This document shows, piece after piece, positions 36,281 to 44,511 of a stretch of 64,000 bases of DNA; the stretch's first letter is position 1; each line of letters starts with the position of its first letter. This DNA is from Rhodoblastus sp963727035. GTDB taxonomy: Bacteria; Pseudomonadota; Alphaproteobacteria; Rhizobiales; Beijerinckiaceae. The DNA is taken from the NCBI GenBank assembly GCA_963727035.1, contig CAVSEY010000006.1, forward strand, positions 186,001 through 250,000, written 5' to 3'. The notes under the pieces are model-generated. The model saw only the letters and a list, made by a program, of their open reading frames with translations. It was not told where the DNA came from and searched no databases. Made by a program: the position numbers and the translations under genes.

Positions 36281-37537
36281 GTGACACATTCTTTCGGACT
36301 CGGGCCAGCCTGCCGAACGGTGCGACTTGACAGCCACGCCGCCAATCCGGCCGAGGTCGGAGAAGGCGCCTTGGCCGGGCGAGGCAATCCGGCGGCGGCG
36401 AACCCGCTTCTGGTGGAGATGATCCGTTTCGAAAAATTGGGCCGGCATGAAGCCAAATGGAGCGACCTCGCCGGGCGCGCGCTCGAACGCAATGTATTTT
36501 TGGAGCCGGGCTTCACGCTCCCCTTTCTTCAACACTTGCGGCGCCCGAGGAATTTGCGTTTCCTGTTGGCCTGGAAAAAAGCGGCGACCGGCGAGCCCGA
36601 GCGCCTTATGGCGCTATGGCCGATCATTGCGCCGGGAACGCCTGAAAAGCCATATGAAACCTGGCGCCACGAATATTGTTGCCATGGCGCGCCATTGCTT
36701 GACCGGAACGAAGCCGCCGCCTGCCTGGACGCGATCGTGAGCCATCTGCGCGCCGAGGGAGGAACGGCTCCCATTCTTTCTCTGACCATGATCCCAAGTC
36801 GCGGAACCCTGTTTTCGCTCGTCTCTTCCTTCGCCGCGCGATGTGGCCTCACCGTCGCAAATGTTGCGCAATATCAGCGCGCCGCGCTCGACACGACAGA
36901 GGCCGGTCGGGTTGCGACGGATTCATTTTCGTCCAAGAAAATAAAGGAGCTGCGGCGTCTTTCGCGGCGCCTTCAAGAAAAGGGCGATATTTCCTTCGGG
37001 ATCGCGAATGAGGGCGAAGCGCTGAACCAACACATTGAATCCTTCCTCGCCCTGGAAGCCAAAGGCTGGAAAGGCAAAAACGGCGGCGCCTTTCTCGCGC
37101 GGCCGGAACGCGCAGCCTTCGCGCGGGCGATGCTGCGAAGAATGGCGCATGAAGGGCGATGCAGAATCTATTGGCTGGCGTGCGGCGAACGCGTCATCGC
37201 CAGCAATATACTGCTGCTCGACCCTGACAGGGCCTTTTTCTGGAAAACGGCTTACGATGAGGAATTCTCCGCCTTTTCGCCCGGCGTGCTGTTGACCTTG
37301 CGCATGACGGACGCCCTTCTGCGCGAGCCGAGCTTGAGCCAAATCGATTCCTGCGCCATTCCGAACCATCCGATGATCGATCATGTCTGGCGCCAACATG
37401 AGTGCTTTGTCGACATCATGCTCGCTTGCCGTCCAGACGGGGGCGCCGCCTTGAATGGCGCGCTACGCCGGGAACGCTTCAGTCGCTGGCTCCATGTTCA
37501 AGCCAAGTCGCTTTTGAACAAAGCGCGGCGCTCATGA
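36281..37537 (+). CDS. GNAT-fold (FemAB/CelD-like, BioF2 type) acetyltransferase
   Basis: A 418-residue protein resembling the double-GNAT acyltransferases of the Acetyltransf_6/CelD type. The C-terminal domain shows SKKIKELRRLSRRLQEKGDI, FLALEAKGWKGKNGGAFLAR, IYWLACGERVIASNILLLDP and FSPGVLLTLRMTDALLREPS, the family pattern. The N-terminus begins at GTG 36281, but an internal ATG at 36419 (MIRFEKLGRH) is another candidate. The substrate is unknown; relatives act in exopolysaccharide or lipid modification. Its stop overlaps the start of the S4 gene (ATGA), so they are coupled. Confidence 0.7.
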   Translation: MTHSFGLGPACRTVRLDSHAANPAEVGEGALAGRGNPAAANPLLVEMIRFEKLGRHEAKWSDLAGRALERNVFLEPGFTLPFLQHLRRPRNLRFLLAWKKAATGEPERLMALWPIIAPGTPEKPYETWRHEYCCHGAPLLDRNEAAACLDAIVSHLRAEGGTAPILSLTMIPSRGTLFSLVSSFAARCGLTVANVAQYQRAALDTTEAGRVATDSFSSKKIKELRRLSRRLQEKGDISFGIANEGEALNQHIESFLALEAKGWKGKNGGAFLARPERAAFARAMLRRMAHEGRCRIYWLACGERVIASNILLLDPDRAFFWKTAYDEEFSAFSPGVLLTLRMTDALLREPSLSQIDSCAIPNHPMIDHVWRQHECFVDIMLACRPDGGAALNGALRRERFSRWLHVQAKSLLNKARRS

Positions 37538-37866
37538 CGAGACCGGATGCCCCTCCGGCGCCCGCGTCCCGCCAAAGGCTCGATAAGTGGCTTTGGCATG
37601 CCCGCGTCGTGCGGACGCGCGCGGCGGCGGCGGAACTGGCCGCCAGCGGCTATGTGCGGATCAACGCCCTGCGCGCGCAACAGGCGGCGAAGCCCGTCTC
37701 TTTGGGCGATATTTTGACAATCGCCCTCCCGCATCGCGTTCTGGTTCTCGAAGTGCTCGGTTTTTCGCAACGGCGAGGGCCGTTCCCGGAAGCCTCGAAA
37801 CTTTATCGCGCAATCGACGGCGACGGCGCCACGCCGGATCGTCGGTCCGATCCGGCGTCTGACTGA
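37534..37866 (+). CDS. S4 domain RNA-binding protein (Hsp15/HslR-like)
   Basis: A 110-residue protein with an N-terminal S4 RNA-binding domain: RQRLDKWLWHARVVRTRAAA, then LAASGYVRINALRAQQAAKP and VSLGDILTIALPHRVLVLEV. The E. coli homologue Hsp15 binds stalled 50S subunits carrying peptidyl-tRNA. In many alphaproteobacteria this gene sits next to fdxA and carD; here it is coupled by a four-base overlap to a GNAT gene about 8 kb away. It ends two bases from the convergent mcd gene. Confidence 0.88.
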   Translation: MTRPDAPPAPASRQRLDKWLWHARVVRTRAAAAELAASGYVRINALRAQQAAKPVSLGDILTIALPHRVLVLEVLGFSQRRGPFPEASKLYRAIDGDGATPDRRSDPASD

Positions 37867-37868
37867 AC

Positions 37869-39539
37869 TCAGCTTTCCAGGAGCCGGCGCGCGATGACCT
37901 GGGCCTGAATTTCCGCGGCGCCCTCGAAAATATTGAGGATGCGCGCGTCGCAAAGGACGCGCGAAACCGGATATTCCAGCGCGAACCCATTGCCGCCATG
38001 GATTTGCAGCGCATTGTCCGCCGCCGCCCAGGCGACGCGCGCGCCGAGAAGCTTGGCCTGGCCGGCCTCAAGGTCGCAACGCTTGCCCTCATCCTTGACC
38101 CGCGCCGCGAAATAAGTGATCTGGCGCGCGATATGAATCTCGACCGCCATCATCGCGATCTTGTCGGCGACACGCGGGAAATGGATCAAAGCCTTGCCGA
38201 ACTGGATGCGCTCCTTGGCGTAGCGGAGACCCAATTCCATGGCGCATTGCGCGACGCCGACAGCGCGCGCCGCCGTCTGGATGCGGGCGGCTTCGAATGT
38301 CTGCATCAATTGCTTGAAGCCCTGGCCCTCGACGCCGCCGAGTAGATTTTCCCCCGGAACCTCGAAACCGTCGAAGGCGATCTCATATTCCTTCATCCCG
38401 CGATAGCCGAGCACCTCGATCTCGCCGCCGGACATGCCTTTGGCCGGGAACGGATCGGCGTCGTCGCCGCGCGGCTTTTCCGCCAGCAGCATCGACAGGC
38501 CCTTGTAGCCCGGCTCGTTGGAATTGGTGCGGACCAGCACCGTCATGAGATCGGCGCGGACCGGATGGGTGATCCAGGTCTTATTGCCATTGACGATATA
38601 TTTATCGCCCTCCCGCGCCGCGCGCGTGCGCAACGAAGCGAGGTCCGAGCCGGTGTTGGGCTCCGTAAAGACCGCCGTCGGGAGGATTTCGCCCGACGCG
38701 ATTTTCGGCAGATATTTTTCCTTTTGCTCGGGCGTGCCGCCGCAAATGATCAGTTCGCCGGCGATTTCCGAGCGTGTGCCGAGCGAGCCGACGCCGATAT
38801 AGGCGCGCGATAGTTCTTCGGTCACCACACACATGGCGACCTTCCCGAGCCCCATGCCGCCATATTCTTCCGGGATGGTCAGGCCGAAAACGCCGAGATC
38901 GGAAAGCCCCTTGACGATTTCCAGTGGGATATAGGCGTTTTTCAAATGCCATTCATGCGCGTGTGGGACGACTTCGGCTTCCGCATATTTGCGAATTTCC
39001 TCGCGGATCGCCTCCAATGTCTCATCGAGTCCGGGCGAGCCGACGGTCGCCGAGGCCGCCGCGTGATCGATGAGATCGACCAGCCTGGCCCGATTCGGCG
39101 CTGTGTTGCCGGCGGCGATCAAGCTTTCGATTGCCGGCGAGCGCTTGAGCGCGACGGCTTCGGGGCTCAAGCCGAAATCGCCGAGACGAACAAATTCGCC
39201 CTGGCTCATCGGAATGCCGCCGAAAATCTGGGCGAGATATTCGCCGAGGCCAATCCGGGTCAGCAGATCCTCGGTTTCTCCGTAACGCCCCTCGGCCCGC
39301 ATGCGCTCGGCATAGGCCAGCGTTTCACGCAAGGATTCGACATAGGTGGCGAACCACGCGAGGCCATGCGCGGCATGCTGCTCCCGCTCGATGGCGGCGT
39401 TGGATAATTTGCCATTTTCGGTGACGTTCGCGCGAACGCTTGCAACAGCCTCTTCGTAAAGGGCTTCGATGGCGCCAACCGCCTGCCGGCCGAGCTCGAA
39501 AAATTCATCCATCGGGATCATTTGCGCAATTTGCGTCAT
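37869..39539 (-). CDS. mcd: (2S)-methylsuccinyl-CoA dehydrogenase-like acyl-CoA dehydrogenase
   Basis: A 556-residue FAD-dependent acyl-CoA dehydrogenase. The core domain (about 165-556) has the usual motifs: FGLTIPEEYGGMGLGKVAMC, AVFTEPNTGSDLASLRTRAA, GNKTWITHPVRADLMTVLVR and the C-terminal ALQIHGGNGFALEYPVSRVL. A roughly 160-residue N-terminal extension (from FFELGRQAVGAIEALYEEAV) is characteristic of methylsuccinyl-CoA dehydrogenase, which oxidises (2S)-methylsuccinyl-CoA to mesaconyl-CoA in the ethylmalonyl-CoA pathway. The start ATG 39539 has GGAG upstream. The assignment rests on length and the extension; a substrate test would settle it. Confidence 0.82.
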   Translation of the reverse strand: MTQIAQMIPMDEFFELGRQAVGAIEALYEEAVASVRANVTENGKLSNAAIEREQHAAHGLAWFATYVESLRETLAYAERMRAEGRYGETEDLLTRIGLGEYLAQIFGGIPMSQGEFVRLGDFGLSPEAVALKRSPAIESLIAAGNTAPNRARLVDLIDHAAASATVGSPGLDETLEAIREEIRKYAEAEVVPHAHEWHLKNAYIPLEIVKGLSDLGVFGLTIPEEYGGMGLGKVAMCVVTEELSRAYIGVGSLGTRSEIAGELIICGGTPEQKEKYLPKIASGEILPTAVFTEPNTGSDLASLRTRAAREGDKYIVNGNKTWITHPVRADLMTVLVRTNSNEPGYKGLSMLLAEKPRGDDADPFPAKGMSGGEIEVLGYRGMKEYEIAFDGFEVPGENLLGGVEGQGFKQLMQTFEAARIQTAARAVGVAQCAMELGLRYAKERIQFGKALIHFPRVADKIAMMAVEIHIARQITYFAARVKDEGKRCDLEAGQAKLLGARVAWAAADNALQIHGGNGFALEYPVSRVLCDARILNIFEGAAEIQAQVIARRLLES

Positions 39540-39623
39540 TCGTGACTCCTGATCCGGCCGAACCTCTGCGTTTGAAAGCAGGGAACGTTTTGTCGCCAGC
39601 CCTTATACCGCAGTGCAATATGC

Positions 39624-41672
39624 TTATGCTGTCGCGCGCGCCAAGCCCTTCTTTCGCAGCAACGCGTCGAATTCCGGTCCGCGGCCCCTGAACAGACGGT
39701 AAGCGTCGTTGGGATCGCGCTGGTTCCCGGCGGAATAGACCCAATCATGTAGCCGCCTGGCGACTTCGGGATGAAAAATGTCTCCCGCCTCCTCGAAGGC
39801 CGCGAATCCGTCGGCGTCGAGGGCTTCGGACCATAAATAGCTGTAATAACCTGCCGCATAGCCCTCGCCGGCGAAAATATGAGAGAAATGAGGGCTGCGG
39901 TGGCGCATGACGATTTCCTGCGGCATGCCGATGTCGCGCAGGATTTCCTTTTCAGCGCCGACGACATCCCACCGCGCATCGGGCCGGGAATGGAGAAGGA
40001 AATCGACATAAGCCGAAGCGCAATATTCGACCGTGGCGAAACCCTGGTTGAAATGGCGCGAAGCAATCACGCGGTCGATCATATCCTGGGGAATTGGCGC
40101 GCCCGTTTCATGATGCCGCGCGAATTTTTGCAGGATTTCCGGGCGAAGCGCCCAATGTTCGTACAGCTGGGAGGGCAATTCCACGAAATCGGTCGGCGTC
40201 GCCGTGCCGCTCATCGATGGATAGACGACATCGGACAGCATCCCATGGAGCGCATGGCCAAACTCGTGGAACAGGGTCGTTACTTCCGACAGGGACAAAA
40301 GGGTCGCCTGGCCAGGCGAGGGCTTGGAAAAATTCATCACATTGACGACAACCGGCCGCATTTCGCCGCCCAATTTCCGCTGACCGCGAAAACTTGACAT
40401 CCATGCGCCGGACCTTTTTCCCATCCGGGCGTAATAATCGCCCATGAATATCGCCAGATGCCGGTCGTCGCGATCCAGAACTTCGAAGACGCGGACATCC
40501 CGGTGATAGGCCGGCAAATCCGGGCGCAGTACGAAACGCAATCCGAACAGCCGTTCCGCGCAATAAAAGGCCGCCGCGATCATATTTTCCAGCTGAAAGA
40601 ACGCTGAGAGCGCGCTCTGGTCCAAGTCATAGTCGCGCAACCGCAGTTTTTCCGCGTAAAAACGCCAGTCGTGGGCCGCAATCCTGAAATTGGCGCCCTC
40701 GGCGTCGGCGACCATTTGGAGCGCCACGCATTCTTCGCCGGCGCGGGCGCGGGCCGGGGCCCAGACCTTGTCCAGCAATGCGAGAGCGGCCGATGGGGCG
40801 CCCGCCATGGTCGGCTCCAGCTTGTAATCGGCAAAAGTCCGGTAACCCAGCAATTGCGCGCGACGGCGGCGAAGCTCCAGAATCTCAGAAATGATGCGTC
40901 GGTTATCGGTCTCGCCGTCATGCTCGCCGCGCGCGATCCAGGCGTTGAACAATTCTTCGCGCAGGTCGCGTCTCTCGCCATAGCTCAGAAAAGGCTCGAC
41001 GCTCGATCGCGACAAGGTCAAGGCGAAGGCGCCAGCGATGTTACGATCCTTCGCGGTCTGCGCAGCGGTCGCTTTCGCCATATCGGAGAGGCCGGCAAGA
41101 TCGCTTTCCTCCAGCTCCATGATGTAATTTTCTTCATCGGCGAGCACATTTTGCGCGAATTTCATTTCCAGTTCGGCCAACTGCTCCGCCATCTGCGCGA
41201 AAAGTGCGCGATCGGCGCCGGCCAGTTGCGCCCCCGAGCGCAGAAAACTCTTGTAGGTCAGGTCGAGCAGGCGCGCCTGCTCGCCGCTGAGCGCCAGATT
41301 CTCGCGATGATCGAAAAGCGCCGCGACACGCGCAAACAAACGCTCATTGAGGGAAATCGCGGCAAAATGCCGGGCAAGAACGGGAGAAATATCCCGTTCG
41401 ATCGCACGCAAATCTTCGGTGGAATCGGTTCCCGCAAGGTTCCAGAAAACGCTATTCACGCGGGTCAAGGTCTGGCCGGCCAACTCCAAAGCGTCGACGG
41501 TGTTTTCGAACGTCGCTGGCGCCGGATTATCGGCGATTGCGGCGATTTCCGCTTCATGCTCGCGCAAGGCGACGTCGAAAGCATGGCGATAATGATCGGG
41601 TCCAATGACGGAAAAGGGGGGAAGACCGAATGGCGTCCGCCATTCGGTCAGCAAGGGATTGGACGCATCCAT
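39624..41672 (-). CDS. M3 family metallopeptidase (peptidyl-dipeptidase Dcp / oligopeptidase A type)
   Basis: A 682-residue zinc peptidase that trims peptides in the cytoplasm. The zinc site HEFGHALHGMLSD is near residue 468, followed by the family segment SGTATPTDFVELPSQLYEHW. N-terminal family segments such as NPLLTEWRTPFGLPPF and the late CASAYVDFLLHSRPD are also seen. The protein has no signal peptide. Dcp (dipeptide release from the C-terminus) and OpdA are not separated with certainty by sequence alone. It lies between mcd and hemJ on the same strand, with gaps of 84 and 56 bases. Confidence 0.92.
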   Translation of the reverse strand: MDASNPLLTEWRTPFGLPPFSVIGPDHYRHAFDVALREHEAEIAAIADNPAPATFENTVDALELAGQTLTRVNSVFWNLAGTDSTEDLRAIERDISPVLARHFAAISLNERLFARVAALFDHRENLALSGEQARLLDLTYKSFLRSGAQLAGADRALFAQMAEQLAELEMKFAQNVLADEENYIMELEESDLAGLSDMAKATAAQTAKDRNIAGAFALTLSRSSVEPFLSYGERRDLREELFNAWIARGEHDGETDNRRIISEILELRRRRAQLLGYRTFADYKLEPTMAGAPSAALALLDKVWAPARARAGEECVALQMVADAEGANFRIAAHDWRFYAEKLRLRDYDLDQSALSAFFQLENMIAAAFYCAERLFGLRFVLRPDLPAYHRDVRVFEVLDRDDRHLAIFMGDYYARMGKRSGAWMSSFRGQRKLGGEMRPVVVNVMNFSKPSPGQATLLSLSEVTTLFHEFGHALHGMLSDVVYPSMSGTATPTDFVELPSQLYEHWALRPEILQKFARHHETGAPIPQDMIDRVIASRHFNQGFATVEYCASAYVDFLLHSRPDARWDVVGAEKEILRDIGMPQEIVMRHRSPHFSHIFAGEGYAAGYYSYLWSEALDADGFAAFEEAGDIFHPEVARRLHDWVYSAGNQRDPNDAYRLFRGRGPEFDALLRKKGLARATA

Positions 41673-41728
41673 AAGAATCTCCGGTTCCCATCAGAGATAG
41701 GACAGAGTCCGCGGCGACGCCAGCTTGC

Positions 41729-42154
41729 TTAAGCGAATGGTTTGACGATCACCAGAATGACAATGAAGATCATCAGAAGCGTCGGGACTTCATTGATCAC
41801 CCGATAAAATCTGCTCGGATGGGCGTTCCGGTCCGAACTGAAGTCGCGGCGATATTTTGCCAGCATGAAATGAGAGACCGTCATCAAGCTGACGAACAGA
41901 AGTTTGGCGTGAAACCATGGCGACAGGAAAAACCCGGCCGCGGTGGCGAGAAACAAGCCGGTGATCCAGGCGACAATCATCGCCGGCGTCATGATCGCGA
42001 AAAGAAGCCGCCTTTCCATGATCTTGAATGTTTCGGACTGGTCCGATCCTGACGCGGCCTCGGCATGATAGACGAAAAGCCGCGGCAGATAGAGCATTCC
42101 CGCCATCCACGAGATGATGGCCAGGACATGCAACGCCTTGATCCACAAATACAT
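41729..42154 (-). CDS. hemJ: protoporphyrinogen IX oxidase HemJ (CopD-like)
   Basis: A 141-residue membrane enzyme that oxidises protoporphyrinogen IX to protoporphyrin IX in haem synthesis. It has four hydrophobic helices: WIKALHVLAIISWMAGMLYL, FAIMTPAMIVAWITGLFLA, FHAKLLFVSLMTVSHFML and VPTLLMIFIVILVIVKPFA. The conserved His9 (KALHVLA) and the FHAKL and RVINEVPT motifs match HemJ. It starts one base after the hemE stop, so the two haem genes are co-transcribed. In many Rhizobiales rho follows hemJ; here an M3 peptidase follows. Confidence 0.93.
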   Translation of the reverse strand: MYLWIKALHVLAIISWMAGMLYLPRLFVYHAEAASGSDQSETFKIMERRLLFAIMTPAMIVAWITGLFLATAAGFFLSPWFHAKLLFVSLMTVSHFMLAKYRRDFSSDRNAHPSRFYRVINEVPTLLMIFIVILVIVKPFA

Positions 42155-42155
42155 C

Positions 42156-43223
42156 TTACGCCTCGAAGGATCGCACCTGCTTGATCAGCGCAGCGACATG
42201 GTCGATCGGCGTTTCCGGAAGGATGCCATGTCCAAGATTGAAAATATGCGGGCGGTCCCGATAGGCCGTCAGAATTCGATCGACCGCGCCAGCTTGCGCC
42301 GATCCGCCGGCCAGGAGCGCCAATGGGTCAAGCTGGCCTTGGACGACAATGTTCGGGGCCAGATGGGCGGCGATCCAGGCTGGATCGATCGCGGTGTCCA
42401 GGCCTAGGGCGTTCGCGCCCGAGATCTGGCAAAAATCGGCGTAACGGGTCGCGGCGCCACGAGGAAAAGCGATGATCCGCGCGGCCGGGACCTGCTTTCG
42501 CACGCCGGATATGATTTGCCTGATCGGGTCGAGGGACCAGCGTTCGAATTCCCCGGCCGGCAGGACGCCAGCCCATGAGTTGAAAATCTGTACGGCGTCG
42601 ACGCCGGCGCGGAACTGGGCGGAAAGATAGGCAATCGAGGCTTCGACAAGTTTGTCGATCAGAATCTGGAAGCCGGTCGGATTGCGATAGGCGAAAAGGC
42701 GGGCCGGCGCATGATCGGGCGTGCCACGGCCTGCGATCATATAGCTCGCCACTGTCCATGGCGCGCCGCAAAAGCCGAGAAAGGAAGTTTCCTTCGGCAG
42801 GTGAGATCGCACGCGATCGATGGTCTCGAATACGGGCGCCAGGCGATCCAGGGACAAGGGTGGAAGCTTTTCGATATCGGCGGTGGCGACGAGCGGCTGT
42901 AGACGTGGACCTTCCCCGGTTTCGAACACCACCTTTTGCCCGAGCGCATCGGGCACGACGAGAATGTCGCTGAAGAGTATGGCGGCGTCAAAACCAAAGC
43001 GTCGGATCGGCTGAAGCGTGGCCTCGGCCGCCAGGGCGGGCGAATAGCAGAAGTCGATGAAATTATCGGCGCTGGCCCTGATCTCACGATATTCGGGCAG
43101 GTAGCGGCCTGCTTGGCGCATGAGCCAGATCGGCCGTGTCTTGGCTATGTTGCCGTCGAGAACTGCAAGCATCGGCTTGCTGTTTGCGCCGTCGTTTTGA
43201 TTGCCGCCCTGCTGCACTGCCAA
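42156..43223 (-). CDS. hemE: uroporphyrinogen decarboxylase
   Basis: Converts uroporphyrinogen III to coproporphyrinogen III. Motifs seen are RPIWLMRQAGRYLPEYREIR (the substrate-binding Arg loop), AAILFSDILVVPDALGQKV, GFCGAPWTVASYMIAGRGT and the C-terminal RPHIFNLGHGILPETPIDHV. The start is unsure: TTG 43223 (upstream AAGGTTGG), GTG 43217 or ATG 43172 are all possible; the conserved core begins just after the last. hemE-hemJ form an operon. Upstream is an AT-rich 403-base gap and the divergent ppsR gene, the arrangement that flanks the chromosomal origin in several alphaproteobacteria. Confidence 0.95.
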   Translation of the reverse strand: MAVQQGGNQNDGANSKPMLAVLDGNIAKTRPIWLMRQAGRYLPEYREIRASADNFIDFCYSPALAAEATLQPIRRFGFDAAILFSDILVVPDALGQKVVFETGEGPRLQPLVATADIEKLPPLSLDRLAPVFETIDRVRSHLPKETSFLGFCGAPWTVASYMIAGRGTPDHAPARLFAYRNPTGFQILIDKLVEASIAYLSAQFRAGVDAVQIFNSWAGVLPAGEFERWSLDPIRQIISGVRKQVPAARIIAFPRGAATRYADFCQISGANALGLDTAIDPAWIAAHLAPNIVVQGQLDPLALLAGGSAQAGAVDRILTAYRDRPHIFNLGHGILPETPIDHVAALIKQVRSFEA

Positions 43224-43626
43224 CCAACCTTATATAAAGAGAATCTGAGTTTTATTTTTATTTTAGGCAGTGGAATAGCCTTATTCCAAAAACCACACAA
43301 CGCATCCCCGATCAGTCTACCGGTTTGCGAAAGCCGACGGATCGAGCGCGGAATCCGTTAACGGAAAATTTACCAATAATCTTAGCAATTTATTAGGATA
43401 GCGACAGCCGGTTGGAAAGGCTTATCCCCGAAATTCCCATCCCCAGGCGCGAACGAGCCGTCAAAGATACAATTGCGCAGGGTGTTGAGAATTCCCGTCG
43501 AATCTCCCACAGTCGGCGGGCCGCCCGCGACTTTTCCGACTTTTGCGATGATATTCACAGGCGTGAAGGCTCATCGACGAAATCAGGGGATAAGCGAGGC
43601 AATGGCGTCGAGGAGACAAGGGGAGC
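43224..43626. other. candidate chromosomal replication origin (oriC) between hemE and ppsR
   Basis: A 403-base gene-free gap between divergent genes. It contains two AT-rich tracts (43229-43267 and 43351-43396), DnaA-box-like TTATCCCC motifs on opposite strands (43422-43429 and 43586-43593), a weaker ATATTCACA near 43551-43559, TCCCCA at 43440-43445, three GANTC (CcrM) sites all of the form GAATC, and a CtrA-like half-site pair. In Caulobacter and Rickettsia the origin lies between hemE and the RP001 gene (the PPSR/DUF299 family), and the Sinorhizobium origin is beside hemE. No box matches TTATCCACA exactly, so this rests mainly on gene order. Confidence 0.6.
43358..43373 (+). promoter_or_regulatory. 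CtrA-like binding site
   Basis: TTAA, seven bases, then TTTAC: one mismatch to the CtrA consensus TTAA-N7-TTAAC. It lies in the middle of the candidate origin, in an AT-rich tract. CtrA represses origin firing in Caulobacter; a single motif match in AT-rich DNA is weak evidence. Confidence 0.35.
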
Positions 43627-44469
43627 TTGACCTCAGTGAACCGGAACTATTTCCATCTTCACCTGGTCTCCGATTCGACCGGCGAAACCCTGATCAACGT
43701 CAGCCGGGCGGCGGCCGCGCAATATCAGGGCGTGGCCTCGATCGAACATATCTATCCGCTGATCCGAAACCACGATCAACTGGACCGGGTGATCGCCGGC
43801 GTTCGATCTTCGCCGGGCATTGTGCTTTACACGCTGGTTGACGGCGAACTGGGCGCGCGGCTGGAACAGGCTTGCGCCGAGATCGGCGCGCCCGCGATTT
43901 CGGTTCTGGCGCCCGTCCTGGGAATTTTCCAGTCCTATATCGGCCCTGCGTCCAGTCCGAAGCCCGGCGCTCAACATGTCTTGAACGCCGATTATTTCAA
44001 GCGCATCGACGCCTTGAACTATACGATGATGCATGACGATGGCCAGAGCGGCGTCGATCTCGAAAACGCCGATGTCGTTCTTCTCGGGGTCAGCCGCACG
44101 TCCAAGACGCCAACCAGCATCTATCTCGCCAACAAGGGGATAAAGACAGCCAATGTTCCGCTCGTTCCGGGCGTTCCCATTCCCGAAAACATCGAAAATC
44201 TCAGAAAGCCTCTCGTCATCGGCCTGTTCGCGAGCCCGGACCGAATTGTCCAGATCCGGCAAAACAGGTTGTTGTCCCTGAATGCGAGCCAGGAATTGTC
44301 CTATGTCGATCGTGACGCGGTCGCCGAGGAAGTGACCCAGTCTCGCCGCCTTTTTGCGCAGCGTGGGTGGGCGACGATCGATGTCTCACGCCGCTCGATC
44401 GAGGAAACGGCGGCGGCGATCATGGATCTTTATCGCGATCATCGATTGCAGTTCATCGCTCAAGGCTGA
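43627..44469 (+). CDS. pyruvate, phosphate dikinase/PEP synthase regulatory protein (PPSR, DUF299)
   Basis: A 280-residue bifunctional kinase/pyrophosphorylase that phosphorylates and dephosphorylates a threonine of pyruvate phosphate dikinase or PEP synthase, switching it off and on. The N-terminal FHLHLVSDSTGETL and the P-loop GVSRTSKTPTSIYLANKG are the family signatures, with VPGVPIPENIENL following. The start is TTG 43627 or, better spaced from GGGGAG, GTG 43636. It is divergent from hemE across the candidate origin. The target dikinase is not in the window. In many relatives maf separates this gene from aroE; here aroE follows directly. Confidence 0.93.
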   Translation: MTSVNRNYFHLHLVSDSTGETLINVSRAAAAQYQGVASIEHIYPLIRNHDQLDRVIAGVRSSPGIVLYTLVDGELGARLEQACAEIGAPAISVLAPVLGIFQSYIGPASSPKPGAQHVLNADYFKRIDALNYTMMHDDGQSGVDLENADVVLLGVSRTSKTPTSIYLANKGIKTANVPLVPGVPIPENIENLRKPLVIGLFASPDRIVQIRQNRLLSLNASQELSYVDRDAVAEEVTQSRRLFAQRGWATIDVSRRSIEETAAAIMDLYRDHRLQFIAQG

Positions 44470-44511
44470 CCGAACAGGCAAAACATCAGCTCGATAGAAA
44501 TGAAGGTGAAT

